From Lentisphaerota bacterium (GTDB lineage: Bacteria; Verrucomicrobiota; Lentisphaeria; Victivallales; UBA1829), in the NCBI GenBank assembly GCA_015061845.1, contig SUVT01000016.1:1-37644 (forward strand): a stretch of DNA of 37,644 nt, written 5' to 3'. Below the pieces are notes generated by a model, which saw nothing but the letters and a program-made list of their open reading frames with translations, searched no databases and was not told the origin of the DNA. Positions 8,800-16,547 of this stretch are shown piece after piece. Made by a program: the position numbers and the translations under genes. Each line of letters starts with the position of its first letter. Within the stretch, counting starts at the first letter, position 1.

Positions 8800-10206
8800 T
8801 CATTTCATATTGAAAACTTTGTCTGCAACGTTGTAATAACACTCCCAGTCTCTGGCAGTGACGGCATGTTTTCCTTCCCGGAGATTGTAGAAGAGTTTTT
8901 CGCTGCCGAGCGTTTGCGGTGTGGCTGGCATCGTATCAGTTCCAAGCCCTTTCAGTCCGTAAAGTTTCCAGATAGGTTCTGCATTGAGGGTCGAGAGAAA
9001 TTCCCCTTCCGGGTCGGCGTGGAGATCTTCGGTGGCACTTGCGACACACAACGCGCGGGGGGCGATCAGTGCAAGGTACATGTGCTGGTCAAAGGGGAGC
9101 GTTTCCGGGCTGTCGACATACCATGCAAGTTTTCCGCAATACCACATGCGATGGAACCAGTAGGAAACCGGCAGGGTTTCGCCGAATTGGCGGCGGGAGA
9201 GTTTTGCTCCGCAACTGCCTGAGTTATTGGAAATCACAAGTTTGAAACGCTGGTCACATACCCCGGCAAAAAGGGCGGCTTTCCCCAATCGGGAATGTCC
9301 CATGACAGCTGCACGGTTTGCATCAACGAGCGGCTCTTTTTCCAGTGCATCAAGAATGCGGGACATTCCCCACGCCCATGCGCCGATCATTCCGACAGGG
9401 CGGGTCCATGTGTCGATTTGGGCTTCACGGTAAGAGACCTCATAGTCCATGCGTAACGCTTTTTCGTCATAGAACAGAGTGAAAGGACTTCTTTTGATGC
9501 CTGTCCACCAATCGGGGCAGACTTCCCAGTAGCATGCAGTTGCAACAGCATAACCCCGCTTTATTGCTTCACGGAAATTCCATGTTTGATTATCGAACCG
9601 ACCGTGTTGATATTTTGAAAGCGGATAAAATTTGCGTTCCATGGTGCTGAATTCCATGCCGCGCGAAATTTTTACAGACGGTTCTTTGGTATAAGCATGG
9701 TTGCCTGAAAAGTTCAAACCGACAAAAACAGGCGGCGGAGTTTTTGTATTTTTCGGTACCACAAGCAGGGTGTCGAAGTGAAATTTTTTCCCGTTTTTCA
9801 TGCGGCAGTGAATGCGGAACTCTTTCAATACGGCGGTTCCTTCATAGGCATCGTTGACCTGCGTGAGGAGTTCGACATCCAGAAAGTCGGGGGCAGGCGG
9901 CATTTCGCCGTAAAAACACTCCTTGACCTGCTTCAAAATGCGGGGGCGTTCCACTTCTTCCCACTCTTTGACACTTTTTGAGGTGAACTGCGGCAAAGTA
10001 TAGGGCGGAATATTGTTTTTATCGCGGTTGTAATATTTGTATATGACGGCTGCTGCGTAGGGCTGGGCAAATTGAAGTGCCATCTCAGCACGTTCCTGAT
10101 CGGGAGGAATACAATGTTCCGGATAAGTGTAATTGGCTTGTTCGTTCATGGCGCATCCTGTTAAAATGGTTATGATTACTGTGGTAAAAATAAGAGTTTT
10201 TTTCAT
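8800..10206 (-). CDS. CE15-like carbohydrate esterase lipoprotein (glucuronoyl esterase family)
   Basis: A 468-residue alpha/beta hydrolase with a lipoprotein signal (TILTGC, lipidated Cys18). The nucleophile motif GHSRLGKAAL (303-312, Ser305) matches the G-x-S-R-x-G-K pattern of CE15. The following ISNNSGSCGAKLSRRQFGE, LPFDQHMYLALIAPRALCVAS and ATEDLHADPEGEF blocks match bacterial CE15 proteins in order. Probable catalytic acid is E393 (or D398) and the base is H447 in GKHAV. CE15 enzymes hydrolyse 4-O-methyl-glucuronate esters linking lignin to xylan, but several bacterial members have broader or unknown substrates. It lies 19 bases after the regulator gene with AGGAG upstream of the ATG, so it is the first enzyme gene of the operon. 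An uronic-acid-bearing plant glycan is a reasonable substrate guess. Confidence 0.85.
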   Translation of the reverse strand: MKKTLIFTTVIITILTGCAMNEQANYTYPEHCIPPDQERAEMALQFAQPYAAAVIYKYYNRDKNNIPPYTLPQFTSKSVKEWEEVERPRILKQVKECFYGEMPPAPDFLDVELLTQVNDAYEGTAVLKEFRIHCRMKNGKKFHFDTLLVVPKNTKTPPPVFVGLNFSGNHAYTKEPSVKISRGMEFSTMERKFYPLSKYQHGRFDNQTWNFREAIKRGYAVATACYWEVCPDWWTGIKRSPFTLFYDEKALRMDYEVSYREAQIDTWTRPVGMIGAWAWGMSRILDALEKEPLVDANRAAVMGHSRLGKAALFAGVCDQRFKLVISNNSGSCGAKLSRRQFGETLPVSYWFHRMWYCGKLAWYVDSPETLPFDQHMYLALIAPRALCVASATEDLHADPEGEFLSTLNAEPIWKLYGLKGLGTDTMPATPQTLGSEKLFYNLREGKHAVTARDWECYYNVADKVFNMK

Positions 10207-10225
10207 TTTATGCTCCTGTGATCCC

Positions 10226-11320
10226 TTACTGCTTCAATACACTGCCCCGGTCGATCAAATCGGGTTCAATGTAAATTTTTTTCGTTTTACTGCTGTCTTC
10301 AAAGAGCATTTCCATCGCCATTGTGGCAATTTCCCGTTCCCGGATGTTCAACGAAGTGATGGGGCGTGCCTCTCCATAGGTATCATAAAAACCGATCACG
10401 GAAAGATCTTCCGGAATTCTTATTTTCAAATTGGTCTTATAATTCCCATAATAGCAATTCAGGACAGAGTCAGAAGAGAGAGCCGCTGCCGTTATTTTCT
10501 TTTCGTGAAGACTCCGGAAGATATCCGGTTCAAATGCAGAATTCCACATTTGGAAAGGAATGGTTTCGTCATATTCCATACCCAATTCCAGACATGCTTT
10601 CTTTAATGCAAGATGATAATGATATTGCGGCGGTTTCAGTAAAAATTTATCAATTGTCTTAACCGGAGTCGTCAGAAAAGTCATTTTCCGGTGTCCTTTT
10701 TTTTTGAAATGCGTCACAACCTTCTGCGCTGCTGCAGCATAATCAATCAAAACATATTTCGCCGGCAACACCTTCGTATTGGGATAGTTGCAGATAAAAA
10801 CCAGTTTTCCGATCTTTGACAAATTCCGCTCCAGCATGTCATAAGGAATAAAACGTTCTCCGTGAACGATCATGCCGTATGGCATGTTATTGATGGCATG
10901 TTCCATATATTGATGAAACTGCTTGCTGTCCAGACGGTACGAGATCCCTGCATTAAAAAGAGCGGGAGGAACCCAAACTGGATAGAAACCACGCTTCAAA
11001 GCCTGTGTGATGATCTCTGATTCCATATTGCTGTAAACATCCCCTCCGCTGTGCGTAACACAAACAACTGCATTGGTATGCTTTGTAACGATTTTCTGCC
11101 GGACAACAATAGATCCCCGACCGGGTGTTCTGGAAATCAACCCCTCGGCAACCAGTTGCGCCATTCCTGCAGCAACAGTGCGCTTGTTGATTCCGTAGGC
11201 ATTGGCAATGATCTCATCAGAAGGCAGTCTGCTCCCCTGCTGATAAACACCGGAAAGAATCTCATTCCGGAACTTTTCAGCCATCTGCAGATATTTCGGA
11301 TCTTTTGCCAGAGAAACCAT
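10226..11320 (-). CDS. GntR-type transcriptional regulator with LacI-like sugar-sensor domain
   Basis: A 364-residue regulator. Residues 8-75 are a GntR winged helix-turn-helix (LPSDEIIANAYGINKRTVAA, then LVAEGLISRTPGRGSIV). Residues 82-355 resemble the periplasmic-binding-protein-like sensor of LacI-family proteins (VVCVTHSGGDVYSNMESEII, YVLIDYAAAAQKVVTHF, GHRKMTFLT, DLSVIGFYDTYGEARPITSL). This combination (AraR-like) normally binds a sugar or short oligosaccharide and releases DNA. As first gene of the seven-gene operon it probably controls its own operon, with the tandem repeats at 11339-11360 as likely operator. The ribosome binding site is weak (GAGAG), consistent with a low-abundance regulator. 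The effector is unknown. Confidence 0.88.
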   Translation of the reverse strand: MVSLAKDPKYLQMAEKFRNEILSGVYQQGSRLPSDEIIANAYGINKRTVAAGMAQLVAEGLISRTPGRGSIVVRQKIVTKHTNAVVCVTHSGGDVYSNMESEIITQALKRGFYPVWVPPALFNAGISYRLDSKQFHQYMEHAINNMPYGMIVHGERFIPYDMLERNLSKIGKLVFICNYPNTKVLPAKYVLIDYAAAAQKVVTHFKKKGHRKMTFLTTPVKTIDKFLLKPPQYHYHLALKKACLELGMEYDETIPFQMWNSAFEPDIFRSLHEKKITAAALSSDSVLNCYYGNYKTNLKIRIPEDLSVIGFYDTYGEARPITSLNIREREIATMAMEMLFEDSSKTKKIYIEPDLIDRGSVLKQ

Positions 11321-11338
11321 TTTAACTCTCTTTTTTTT

Positions 11339-11360
11339 AGTTAGTGCATAGTTAGTGCAT
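11339..11360. promoter_or_regulatory. Tandem 11-bp repeat, candidate operator of the GntR/LacI-type regulator
   Basis: Two perfect direct copies of AGTTAGTGCAT (plus strand) sit head to tail at 11339-11349 and 11350-11360. They lie between the candidate promoter at 11372-11399 and the regulator's ATG at 11320, just after the expected transcription start. An exact tandem repeat one helical turn apart next to a regulator gene is a typical autoregulatory arrangement. Binding is inferred. Confidence 0.55.
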
Positions 11361-11371
11361 CTCTAATATTT

Positions 11372-11399
11372 AATTTAGCATAAATTGAAAAAAAATCAA
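11372..11399 (-). promoter_or_regulatory. Candidate promoter of the seven-gene glycan operon
   Basis: On the minus strand TTGATT (11394-11399) and TAAATT (11372-11377) are separated by 16 bases in a very AT-rich stretch. The predicted start lies a few bases before the tandem repeat at 11339-11360. The hexamers are imperfect, so a regulated promoter is plausible. Confidence 0.45.
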
Positions 11400-11432
11400 G
11401 TTTCAGAATAATATTTTCTTGATCCCGAATAT

Positions 11433-11467
11433 AAAAAACTCTCTCCCGGAAAATTCCGGAAGAGAGT
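11433..11467 (-). terminator. Rho-independent terminator of the lipoprotein gene
   Basis: On the minus strand a 12-bp stem (arms 11456-11467 and 11438-11449, one G-U pair) with a 6-base loop is followed by TTTTTTA. It begins 31 bases after the stop codon of the 11499-12233 gene. It separates that gene from the regulator promoter downstream. Confidence 0.85.
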
Positions 11468-11498
11468 CGCCAATCAATAAGTTTGCAAGAGTTACTGA

Positions 11499-12233
11499 TT
11501 ATTTCACTTCGCTGATATCAGCATTGGCTTCAACAGTGATCTTGCGTTTGGTGCAGAAGACTTCAAATGTAATGAGTCCAACATCTTCAAGACCGTCAGC
11601 CTCAAAATCTTCATCAATATCTTCAAACGCATCATAGAGAGATTCGCCGTTTGTTGCACAAGCAAACACTGCATCGGCATCAAGAGCAGAAGCAAGTTTG
11701 CTCTTGTTTGACTTTTCAAAGATTTCAGGCTCATCTTCAAAAGCGAAGTGCAATTCATTATCGTTAACTAAAACAACACTGAGCACAATATCGTCATCAT
11801 CTTTTGAGTTTTTAGAGTAAACCTTAAAGGCATCGCAATCATCGACATCGTCTTTTTTGACTTTATAACTATCCTGATCGTTGAAATGGTTGCGAAGCTT
11901 CTTAAAAATCTTTTCCGCTTCATCTTCATTCAAGCATACAACCATACCATCAGGCTTCGGTCCTTTCTCCTTGAAACGTCCCCAAAGAACAATTTTTCCT
12001 GAGAGATCTTCAAGATCAAACCCAAATTCCTTTTCAAAAGATCTGATGACCTCTTTAGAGAAAACTTTATTGCTTTCAAGAGCATCCCAAATCTTGGATT
12101 CCAAGACACCTTCCATATTGCTGTAAACGACAAACTCAGCATCTTCAGGAACGTAGTTCAAGGGTTTCTTTGTACAACCGCTTACCAGCACAACAACTGC
12201 AATTGCTGCCAACAATGTGTTTAAAATTTTCAT
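11499..12233 (-). CDS. Acidic lipoprotein of unknown function
   Basis: A 244-residue protein with a lipoprotein signal peptide (lipobox LVSGC, Cys20). The mature protein is strongly acidic, with clusters such as KDDVDDCDAF, NSKDDDDIVL and EDIDEDFEADGLEDVG. It shows alternating strands and helices starting with LNYVPEDAEFVVYSNMEGVL. The opening 'P..A..VVY.NM..ll.s..w' resembles a family of PVC-group lipoproteins that I cannot name with certainty. No catalytic motif or repeat was recognised. Its ribosome site is GAGGAG, 8 bases before the ATG. It is monocistronic by appearance: its own terminator lies downstream and metW lies 83 bases upstream on the same strand. The coding sequence is more AT-rich than its neighbours. 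Confidence 0.75.
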   Translation of the reverse strand: MKILNTLLAAIAVVVLVSGCTKKPLNYVPEDAEFVVYSNMEGVLESKIWDALESNKVFSKEVIRSFEKEFGFDLEDLSGKIVLWGRFKEKGPKPDGMVVCLNEDEAEKIFKKLRNHFNDQDSYKVKKDDVDDCDAFKVYSKNSKDDDDIVLSVVLVNDNELHFAFEDEPEIFEKSNKSKLASALDADAVFACATNGESLYDAFEDIDEDFEADGLEDVGLITFEVFCTKRKITVEANADISEVK

Positions 12234-12316
12234 TTCTTAACTCCTCTCGTTATAAAATAAAATGAAAATGACTTATATAATATGCACCGATCCGGATAGC
12301 TATCCAACTCTGGATT

Positions 12317-12946
12317 TTATTTTTCAATAATAAAAACGCAGGTGGATGCAAAGAGATTCGGCCACAGACGGCATCTCCACGGAATACGGTTGCGCTCCTG
12401 CAGCGGAATTTCTGTTACGATCCTGATATTACGGTCGCGGCAGAGTTTCCGGAAATCACTGATGGTTCCCAGGTGAATATTGGTCGTATCATACCACTGC
12501 ATGGGAAGGGTCCGGGTCACCGGCATATTTCCAAAGGCAATCTGGATCCGGGCGCGCCAGTAACCGATGTTGATGAAACTGACGATCCCACGTTTTCCGA
12601 TCCGCAGCATCTCATCCAGAATCACATCAGGACGCTTCACCGTCTGGAACGTTTGGCTGAGAATGACAAAATCAAAAGAGTTGTCTTTGAAATCACTCAA
12701 TCCGTCATCAAGGTTTTTCTGGATCACAGGCACACCGCGTCCGATACACTCAATGACTTTGCTTTCGTTCATTTCGACTCCCATGACACGGGCTCCTTTC
12801 AGAACCTGCATCGCTTTCAAAAGCCGCCCGGTCCCGCAGCCCAAATCAAGAATACGGACATTCTCCGGGATCATTTCTGTCATTGTGGAAAGGTCCCGGC
12901 GGGAGTAGATATACTCTTCAGATGCTTTGATCAGATCACTTCGCAT
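12317..12946 (-). CDS. metW: MetW-like methyltransferase associated with methionine synthesis
   Basis: A 209-residue class I SAM-binding protein. Motif I is ILDLGCGTGRLL (32-43), followed by GVEMNESKV, the acidic VIQKNLDDGLSDFKDNSFDFVILSQTFQ region and a GYWRARIQIAFGNMPVT block. The last two are hallmarks of MetW. MetW is found next to MetX and is reported to be needed for MetX activity in some bacteria, though its own methyl acceptor is not settled. The start at 12946 overlaps the metX stop by 11 bases and has GGAGG upstream. A longer in-frame reading (to 13177) runs antisense to metX logic and is not supported. Confidence 0.92.
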   Translation of the reverse strand: MRSDLIKASEEYIYSRRDLSTMTEMIPENVRILDLGCGTGRLLKAMQVLKGARVMGVEMNESKVIECIGRGVPVIQKNLDDGLSDFKDNSFDFVILSQTFQTVKRPDVILDEMLRIGKRGIVSFINIGYWRARIQIAFGNMPVTRTLPMQWYDTTNIHLGTISDFRKLCRDRNIRIVTEIPLQERNRIPWRCRLWPNLFASTCVFIIEK

Positions 12947-14084
12947 TTTCGTCCTCCCGTCTGTCATAAAGATTATCAAGGAATCCGGAAAGCATTCTTC
13001 CCAGCGTTGCCTCTTCCAGAAGGAACGCATCATGACCGTAACTGGATTCAATATTACAGTAGGTCGTGTCAATGTCATTATCCAGCAAGGCCCGGACAAG
13101 TTCCTTTGACTGTTCCGGCGGGAAAAGCCAGTCACTGGAGAAGGAGACGACCATGAACGGACACTTGACATGTTCAAACGCCTTTTTCAGTTCTCCGTCG
13201 TGCCGCCCTGCCACGTCGAAATAGTCAATGGCACGGGTGATATAAAGATAGCTGTTTGCATCGAACCGTTCCACAAAACGGCTTCCCTGATGTTCCAGAT
13301 AACTTTCCACACTGAAATCTTTTTTGAACGCATAAGAATAATCTTCAGATGATTGCAGACGGCGTCCGAACTTCTGGCGCATGGATTCTTCACTGAGATA
13401 GGTGATATGAGCAAGCATCCGGGCTGTTGCAAGACCATGTTCCGGCTGATCTTCGTAATTTCCGCCGTTCCAGTCCTGATCATCCATGATTGCTTCTCTG
13501 CCGACCCAGTTGAATGCAATAGACTGGGCAGAGATCCGAGCTGTTGTTGCAATGGCGATCACACTGTCCATTTCTTCGGGATACTTGATCCCCCACTGGA
13601 TCGCCTGCATTCCGCCCATGGAACCGCCGGCAACAGAAAGCCACTTCTGAATACCAAGGTGTTCTTTCAATTTCCGCTGGGCATCCACCATGTCTTCAAT
13701 GGTAATGACAGGGAACGACATGTTGTAAGGTTTTCCGGTAGCAGGATTGATGGAGCCTGGTCCGGTGGAACCGCTGCAGCCGCCGAGAATGTTGGAACAG
13801 ACAATGAAATAGCGGTTTGTATCAAAAGGTTTTCCGGGACCGATCATGCTGTCCCACCAGCCGGGTCTTCCATCGCCTTCGGCATAATAACCGGCAGCGT
13901 GTGCATCTCCGGAGAGGGCATGTTCAATGAGGATGGCATTGTCCTTTTTTTCGGACAGAGTGCCGTAGGTTTCATAACGGAGGGTGACAGGAGCGAGGAT
14001 CTGTCCGCTGTGCAAGCGGATCCCTTCCTGTAAAATGAAATCGTGCGGCTGAACGATGCCAACGGAATCTGATTTAGTTGTCAT
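12936..14084 (-). CDS. metX: Homoserine O-acyltransferase (MetX family)
   Basis: A 382-residue alpha/beta hydrolase-fold enzyme. The nucleophile elbow is AGGSMGGMQA (S155), and the other triad residues are D318 (FSSDWLFPPEQ) and H351 (SSYGHDAFL). The conserved HALSGDAH and NILGGCSGSTGPGSINP blocks identify MetX. It activates homoserine with acetyl-CoA (or succinyl-CoA in some members) in the first committed step of methionine synthesis. The acyl donor cannot be decided by eye. The start is preceded by AAAGGAG at good spacing. metW overlaps its 3' end, and the intrinsic terminator at the end of purC lies about 30 bases upstream. There is little room for a separate promoter, so some read-through from purC is implied. 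Confidence 0.95.
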   Translation of the reverse strand: MTTKSDSVGIVQPHDFILQEGIRLHSGQILAPVTLRYETYGTLSEKKDNAILIEHALSGDAHAAGYYAEGDGRPGWWDSMIGPGKPFDTNRYFIVCSNILGGCSGSTGPGSINPATGKPYNMSFPVITIEDMVDAQRKLKEHLGIQKWLSVAGGSMGGMQAIQWGIKYPEEMDSVIAIATTARISAQSIAFNWVGREAIMDDQDWNGGNYEDQPEHGLATARMLAHITYLSEESMRQKFGRRLQSSEDYSYAFKKDFSVESYLEHQGSRFVERFDANSYLYITRAIDYFDVAGRHDGELKKAFEHVKCPFMVVSFSSDWLFPPEQSKELVRALLDNDIDTTYCNIESSYGHDAFLLEEATLGRMLSGFLDNLYDRREDENAK

Positions 14085-14116
14085 GCCGCACTCCTTTCAA
14101 AAAACGCAGGGGCGCC

Positions 14117-14147
14117 GGAAAAAAGAGAACCCTTCTCAGAGGGTTCT
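14117..14147 (-). terminator. Terminator formed by the last codons of purC
   Basis: On the minus strand an 8-bp stem (arms 14140-14147 and 14126-14133) with a 6-base loop is followed by CTTTTTTCC. The first arm is the final purC codons, and the TGA stop (14136-14138) lies in the loop. metX starts at 14084, close downstream, so this may be a partial or conditional terminator. Confidence 0.75.
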
Positions 14148-15032
14148 TCCAGCGATCCGCTGCAATGCGTCAAGATATTTGTCGCGGGTTTTGAGGACGA
14201 TATCCTGCGGGAGTTCCGGCGCGGGAGGCGTCTTATCCCAATCAAGGCTTTCCAGATAATCGCGGACAAACTGTTTGTCAAGGCTGACAGGGGAGCAACC
14301 GATCTGATAAGCATCCTTGGGCCAGTATCTGCTGGAGTCGGGAGTCAGAACTTCATCGATCACGATCACTTCGCCATCAACTTCGCCGAATTCAAATTTG
14401 GTATCAGCCAGAATAATGCCTTTTTCTTCCGCATAATCAGCAGCTTCGGAATAGAGACGGATTGCCAGTTCAGCAACGCGTTCTGCTTTTTCTTTGCCGA
14501 CGATCTTTGCAGCTTCTTCGGGGCTGATGTTGATATCATGACCTTCTTCCGCCTTGGTGGAAGGTGTGAAGATAGGCTTGTCAAGCTTTTCTGCCTGACG
14601 GTAACCTTCGCGGAGTTTCATTCCGCAAACGGTACCATCCTTTTTGTAGGAGGACCATCCGCTTCCGGTGATATAGCCGCGGACGATACATTCCAGAGGA
14701 ATGGTTTTTGCTTTTTTAACGATCATTGAGCGACCCTGAAGATCCTTTTCGTAAGGCTTCAGAGCTGCGGGGAACTGCGATGCATCGGCGCAGATCAGGT
14801 GATTGGGAGCCCAAGTGAACTTCTCGAACCAGAAAAGCGACATCTGAGTAAGAACACGTCCTTTGTCCGGGATCCCGTTCGGCATAACGCAGTCGAACGC
14901 ACTGATACGGTCCGTTGCGATAAACAGAAGCGAGTCGCCAAGATCGTAAATATCACGGACCTTGCCGCGGCTGATGGGGGTCATCCCCGCAATTTCTGTG
15001 CTCAGAAGAGCGCCGTTTGCATCGTATTTCAT
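14136..15032 (-). CDS. purC: Phosphoribosylaminoimidazole-succinocarboxamide synthase (SAICAR synthetase)
   Basis: A 298-residue enzyme that condenses CAIR with aspartate using ATP in purine synthesis. Family hallmarks are SRGKVRDIYDLGDSLLFIAT near the N-terminus, TDRISAFD, ECIVRGYITGSGWSSYKKDG, KLDKPIFTPSTKAEEGHD, ILADTKFEFG and IDEVLTPDSSRYW. The length matches the longer PurC subtype (near 300 residues, as opposed to about 240 in E. coli). It starts 8 bases after rplU and is probably cotranscribed with it. Its stop codon lies in the loop of an intrinsic terminator. Confidence 0.97.
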   Translation of the reverse strand: MKYDANGALLSTEIAGMTPISRGKVRDIYDLGDSLLFIATDRISAFDCVMPNGIPDKGRVLTQMSLFWFEKFTWAPNHLICADASQFPAALKPYEKDLQGRSMIVKKAKTIPLECIVRGYITGSGWSSYKKDGTVCGMKLREGYRQAEKLDKPIFTPSTKAEEGHDINISPEEAAKIVGKEKAERVAELAIRLYSEAADYAEEKGIILADTKFEFGEVDGEVIVIDEVLTPDSSRYWPKDAYQIGCSPVSLDKQFVRDYLESLDWDKTPPAPELPQDIVLKTRDKYLDALQRIAGRTL

Positions 15033-15040
15033 AGTCGTTC

Positions 15041-15346
15041 TCAGCCCACAGAAACAATTTTAACTTTGGTGAGTTCCTGTCTGTGACCTTTGCGGAGACG
15101 ATAGCCTTTGCGGCGTTTCATCTTGAATGCAATAAGTTTGGGACCGCGGAAATGTTCCACGATTTCTGCTTCGACCTTTGCGCCGGCTGCTTCTGCACCG
15201 ACTTTGAGACCTGCGCCTTCGCCGATTGCGAGAACTTTATCAAAGGTTACTTTGCTTCCAACTTCGCCTGCAAGACGTTCAACTGCAACGATTTCTTCGT
15301 TGCGGACCGTCAACTGCTTTCCGCCTGTGCTGATGATTGCGTACAT
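15041..15346 (-). CDS. rplU: 50S ribosomal protein L21
   Basis: A 101-residue protein starting MYAIISTGGKQLTVRNEEIV and containing FDKVLAIGEG, VGAEAAGAKVEAEIVEHFRG and KMKRRKGYRLRKGHRQELT, all diagnostic for L21, which binds 23S rRNA domains in the large subunit. The start at 15346 was chosen over an in-frame ATG 26 codons upstream because L21 proteins begin with MYAII and because AGGAG precedes it. A strong promoter-like sequence lies at 15395-15424. In most bacteria rpmA (L27) follows rplU; here purC does, 8 bases away. Confidence 0.97.
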   Translation of the reverse strand: MYAIISTGGKQLTVRNEEIVAVERLAGEVGSKVTFDKVLAIGEGAGLKVGAEAAGAKVEAEIVEHFRGPKLIAFKMKRRKGYRLRKGHRQELTKVKIVSVG

Positions 15347-15394
15347 CTTTCTATCTCCTATTGTTGTTTGTGTACAAAAAATCCATAGAGACGT

Positions 15395-15424
15395 ATAATA
15401 TATCACCTTTTTCCGATTTCGCAA
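15395..15424 (-). promoter_or_regulatory. Promoter of rplU-purC
   Basis: On the minus strand TTGCGA (15419-15424) precedes an AT-rich -10 region that can be read as TATATT (16-base spacer, 15397-15402) or TATTAT (18-base spacer, 15395-15400). It lies about 50 bases upstream of the rplU start. The untranslated leader is T-rich. Confidence 0.65.
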
Positions 15425-15480
15425 GTCATTTTTTGATTTTTTTTCAAAATGAACTCAAAGAAAAAGGTTTTTTGCCTCAT

Positions 15481-16458
15481 TTACATCAATTTCAAGCCCG
15501 GCAAATCCTGAATATCAACCAAACCGACCACTTTTCCATCGGCATCGACCACCGGAAGATCGTCAATGGATTTATTCTCCACAACTTTCAGAATTTCCAC
15601 TGCAAACGCATCAAACCGGATGGAAATCGGGTTCTTGACCATGACTTCTCCGATCTTCTTTTCAAAAATTCCGGGTGTCTGTGCGATTCTCCGGAAGTCT
15701 CCGTCAGTAAAGATCCCCTGCAGATTGTTTTCTGCATCAGCAATGATTGCAGAACCGCAGCGGGCTTCTGTCATCTTCACCAGTGTTTCTGCAACAGTAG
15801 CATCTGCCGTCACTTTTGCCATACGGTCACTGTCGCGCATAACATCTGTAACTTTCATTGTCACTGCGCGCCCGATCGCTCCGGAGGGATGAAGTCTGCC
15901 GTAATCAGCCTTGGTAAAGTTGCGCAGGTGCATGAGTGTAACTGCCAGAGCATCCCCGAGCGCAAGATGTGCTGTGGAAGAGGTTGTCGGAGCAAGATTG
16001 AAGGGGCAGGCTTCACGGGGAACGGGGGCAACCACCGCAATATCGCTGAGTTTTGCAAGAGAAGATTCTGCATTGCCGGAGAAACTGGCGATCTTGACAC
16101 CCAGACGTTTTGCAGGCAGGATCACATGGAGCAGTTCATCTGTTTCACCGCTGTAACTCAAAGCAAGGAGCAAGTCCCCTTCCTGGATCATTCCAAGGTC
16201 GCCGTGCATTGCTTCCACAGGGTGCAGGAAAATTGCCGTCGAACCGGTACTTGCAAGACTTGCAGCCATCTTTTTGCCGATATGACCGCTCTTGCCAACA
16301 CCTGTTACAACGATTTTTCCGCCGTTTTTGATCAAATCAATGATCGTTTCCACCAATTCCAGAAAGGAATCGCCGAGAGAATCCCGGATCTGTGCGATTC
16401 CGGCGATTTCGATATCCAAAACTTCACGGGCTTTTTCCAATGCTAATGCTCTGTCCAT
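15481..16458 (-). CDS. kdsD: Arabinose-5-phosphate isomerase (KdsD/KpsF)
   Basis: A 325-residue enzyme converting ribulose-5-phosphate to arabinose-5-phosphate, the first step to KDO for lipopolysaccharide. The N-terminal SIS domain carries GVGKSGHIGKKMAASL, HPVEAMHGDLGM, LSYSGETDE and ACPFNLAPTTSSTAHLALGD, followed by GRLHPSGAIGR. Two CBS domains occupy about 205-325 (VTDVMRDSDRMAKV; GEVMVKNPISIRF ... DDLPVVDADGKVVG). Length and domain order match KdsD fully. The ribosome site is AAAGGTAG. It is separated from the HAD gene upstream by 89 bases with no clear terminator, so it may be read from the upstream operon or from a weak local promoter. Its presence supports a lipopolysaccharide-bearing outer membrane. 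Confidence 0.95.
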   Translation of the reverse strand: MDRALALEKAREVLDIEIAGIAQIRDSLGDSFLELVETIIDLIKNGGKIVVTGVGKSGHIGKKMAASLASTGSTAIFLHPVEAMHGDLGMIQEGDLLLALSYSGETDELLHVILPAKRLGVKIASFSGNAESSLAKLSDIAVVAPVPREACPFNLAPTTSSTAHLALGDALAVTLMHLRNFTKADYGRLHPSGAIGRAVTMKVTDVMRDSDRMAKVTADATVAETLVKMTEARCGSAIIADAENNLQGIFTDGDFRRIAQTPGIFEKKIGEVMVKNPISIRFDAFAVEILKVVENKSIDDLPVVDADGKVVGLVDIQDLPGLKLM

Positions 16459-16547
16459 AGATCTCTACCTTTGTTTTCAGAATAATTTCATTCTTTTTAA
16501 ATTACTGCAATTTTCAGATTTTTCAAGCTCTTTTATGAAAAACATCA

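Noticed and set aside
12947-13177. N-terminal extension of MetW
   Set aside because: The extra residues have no similarity to MetW and lie inside metX in another frame. The ATG at 12946 has a strong ribosome site.
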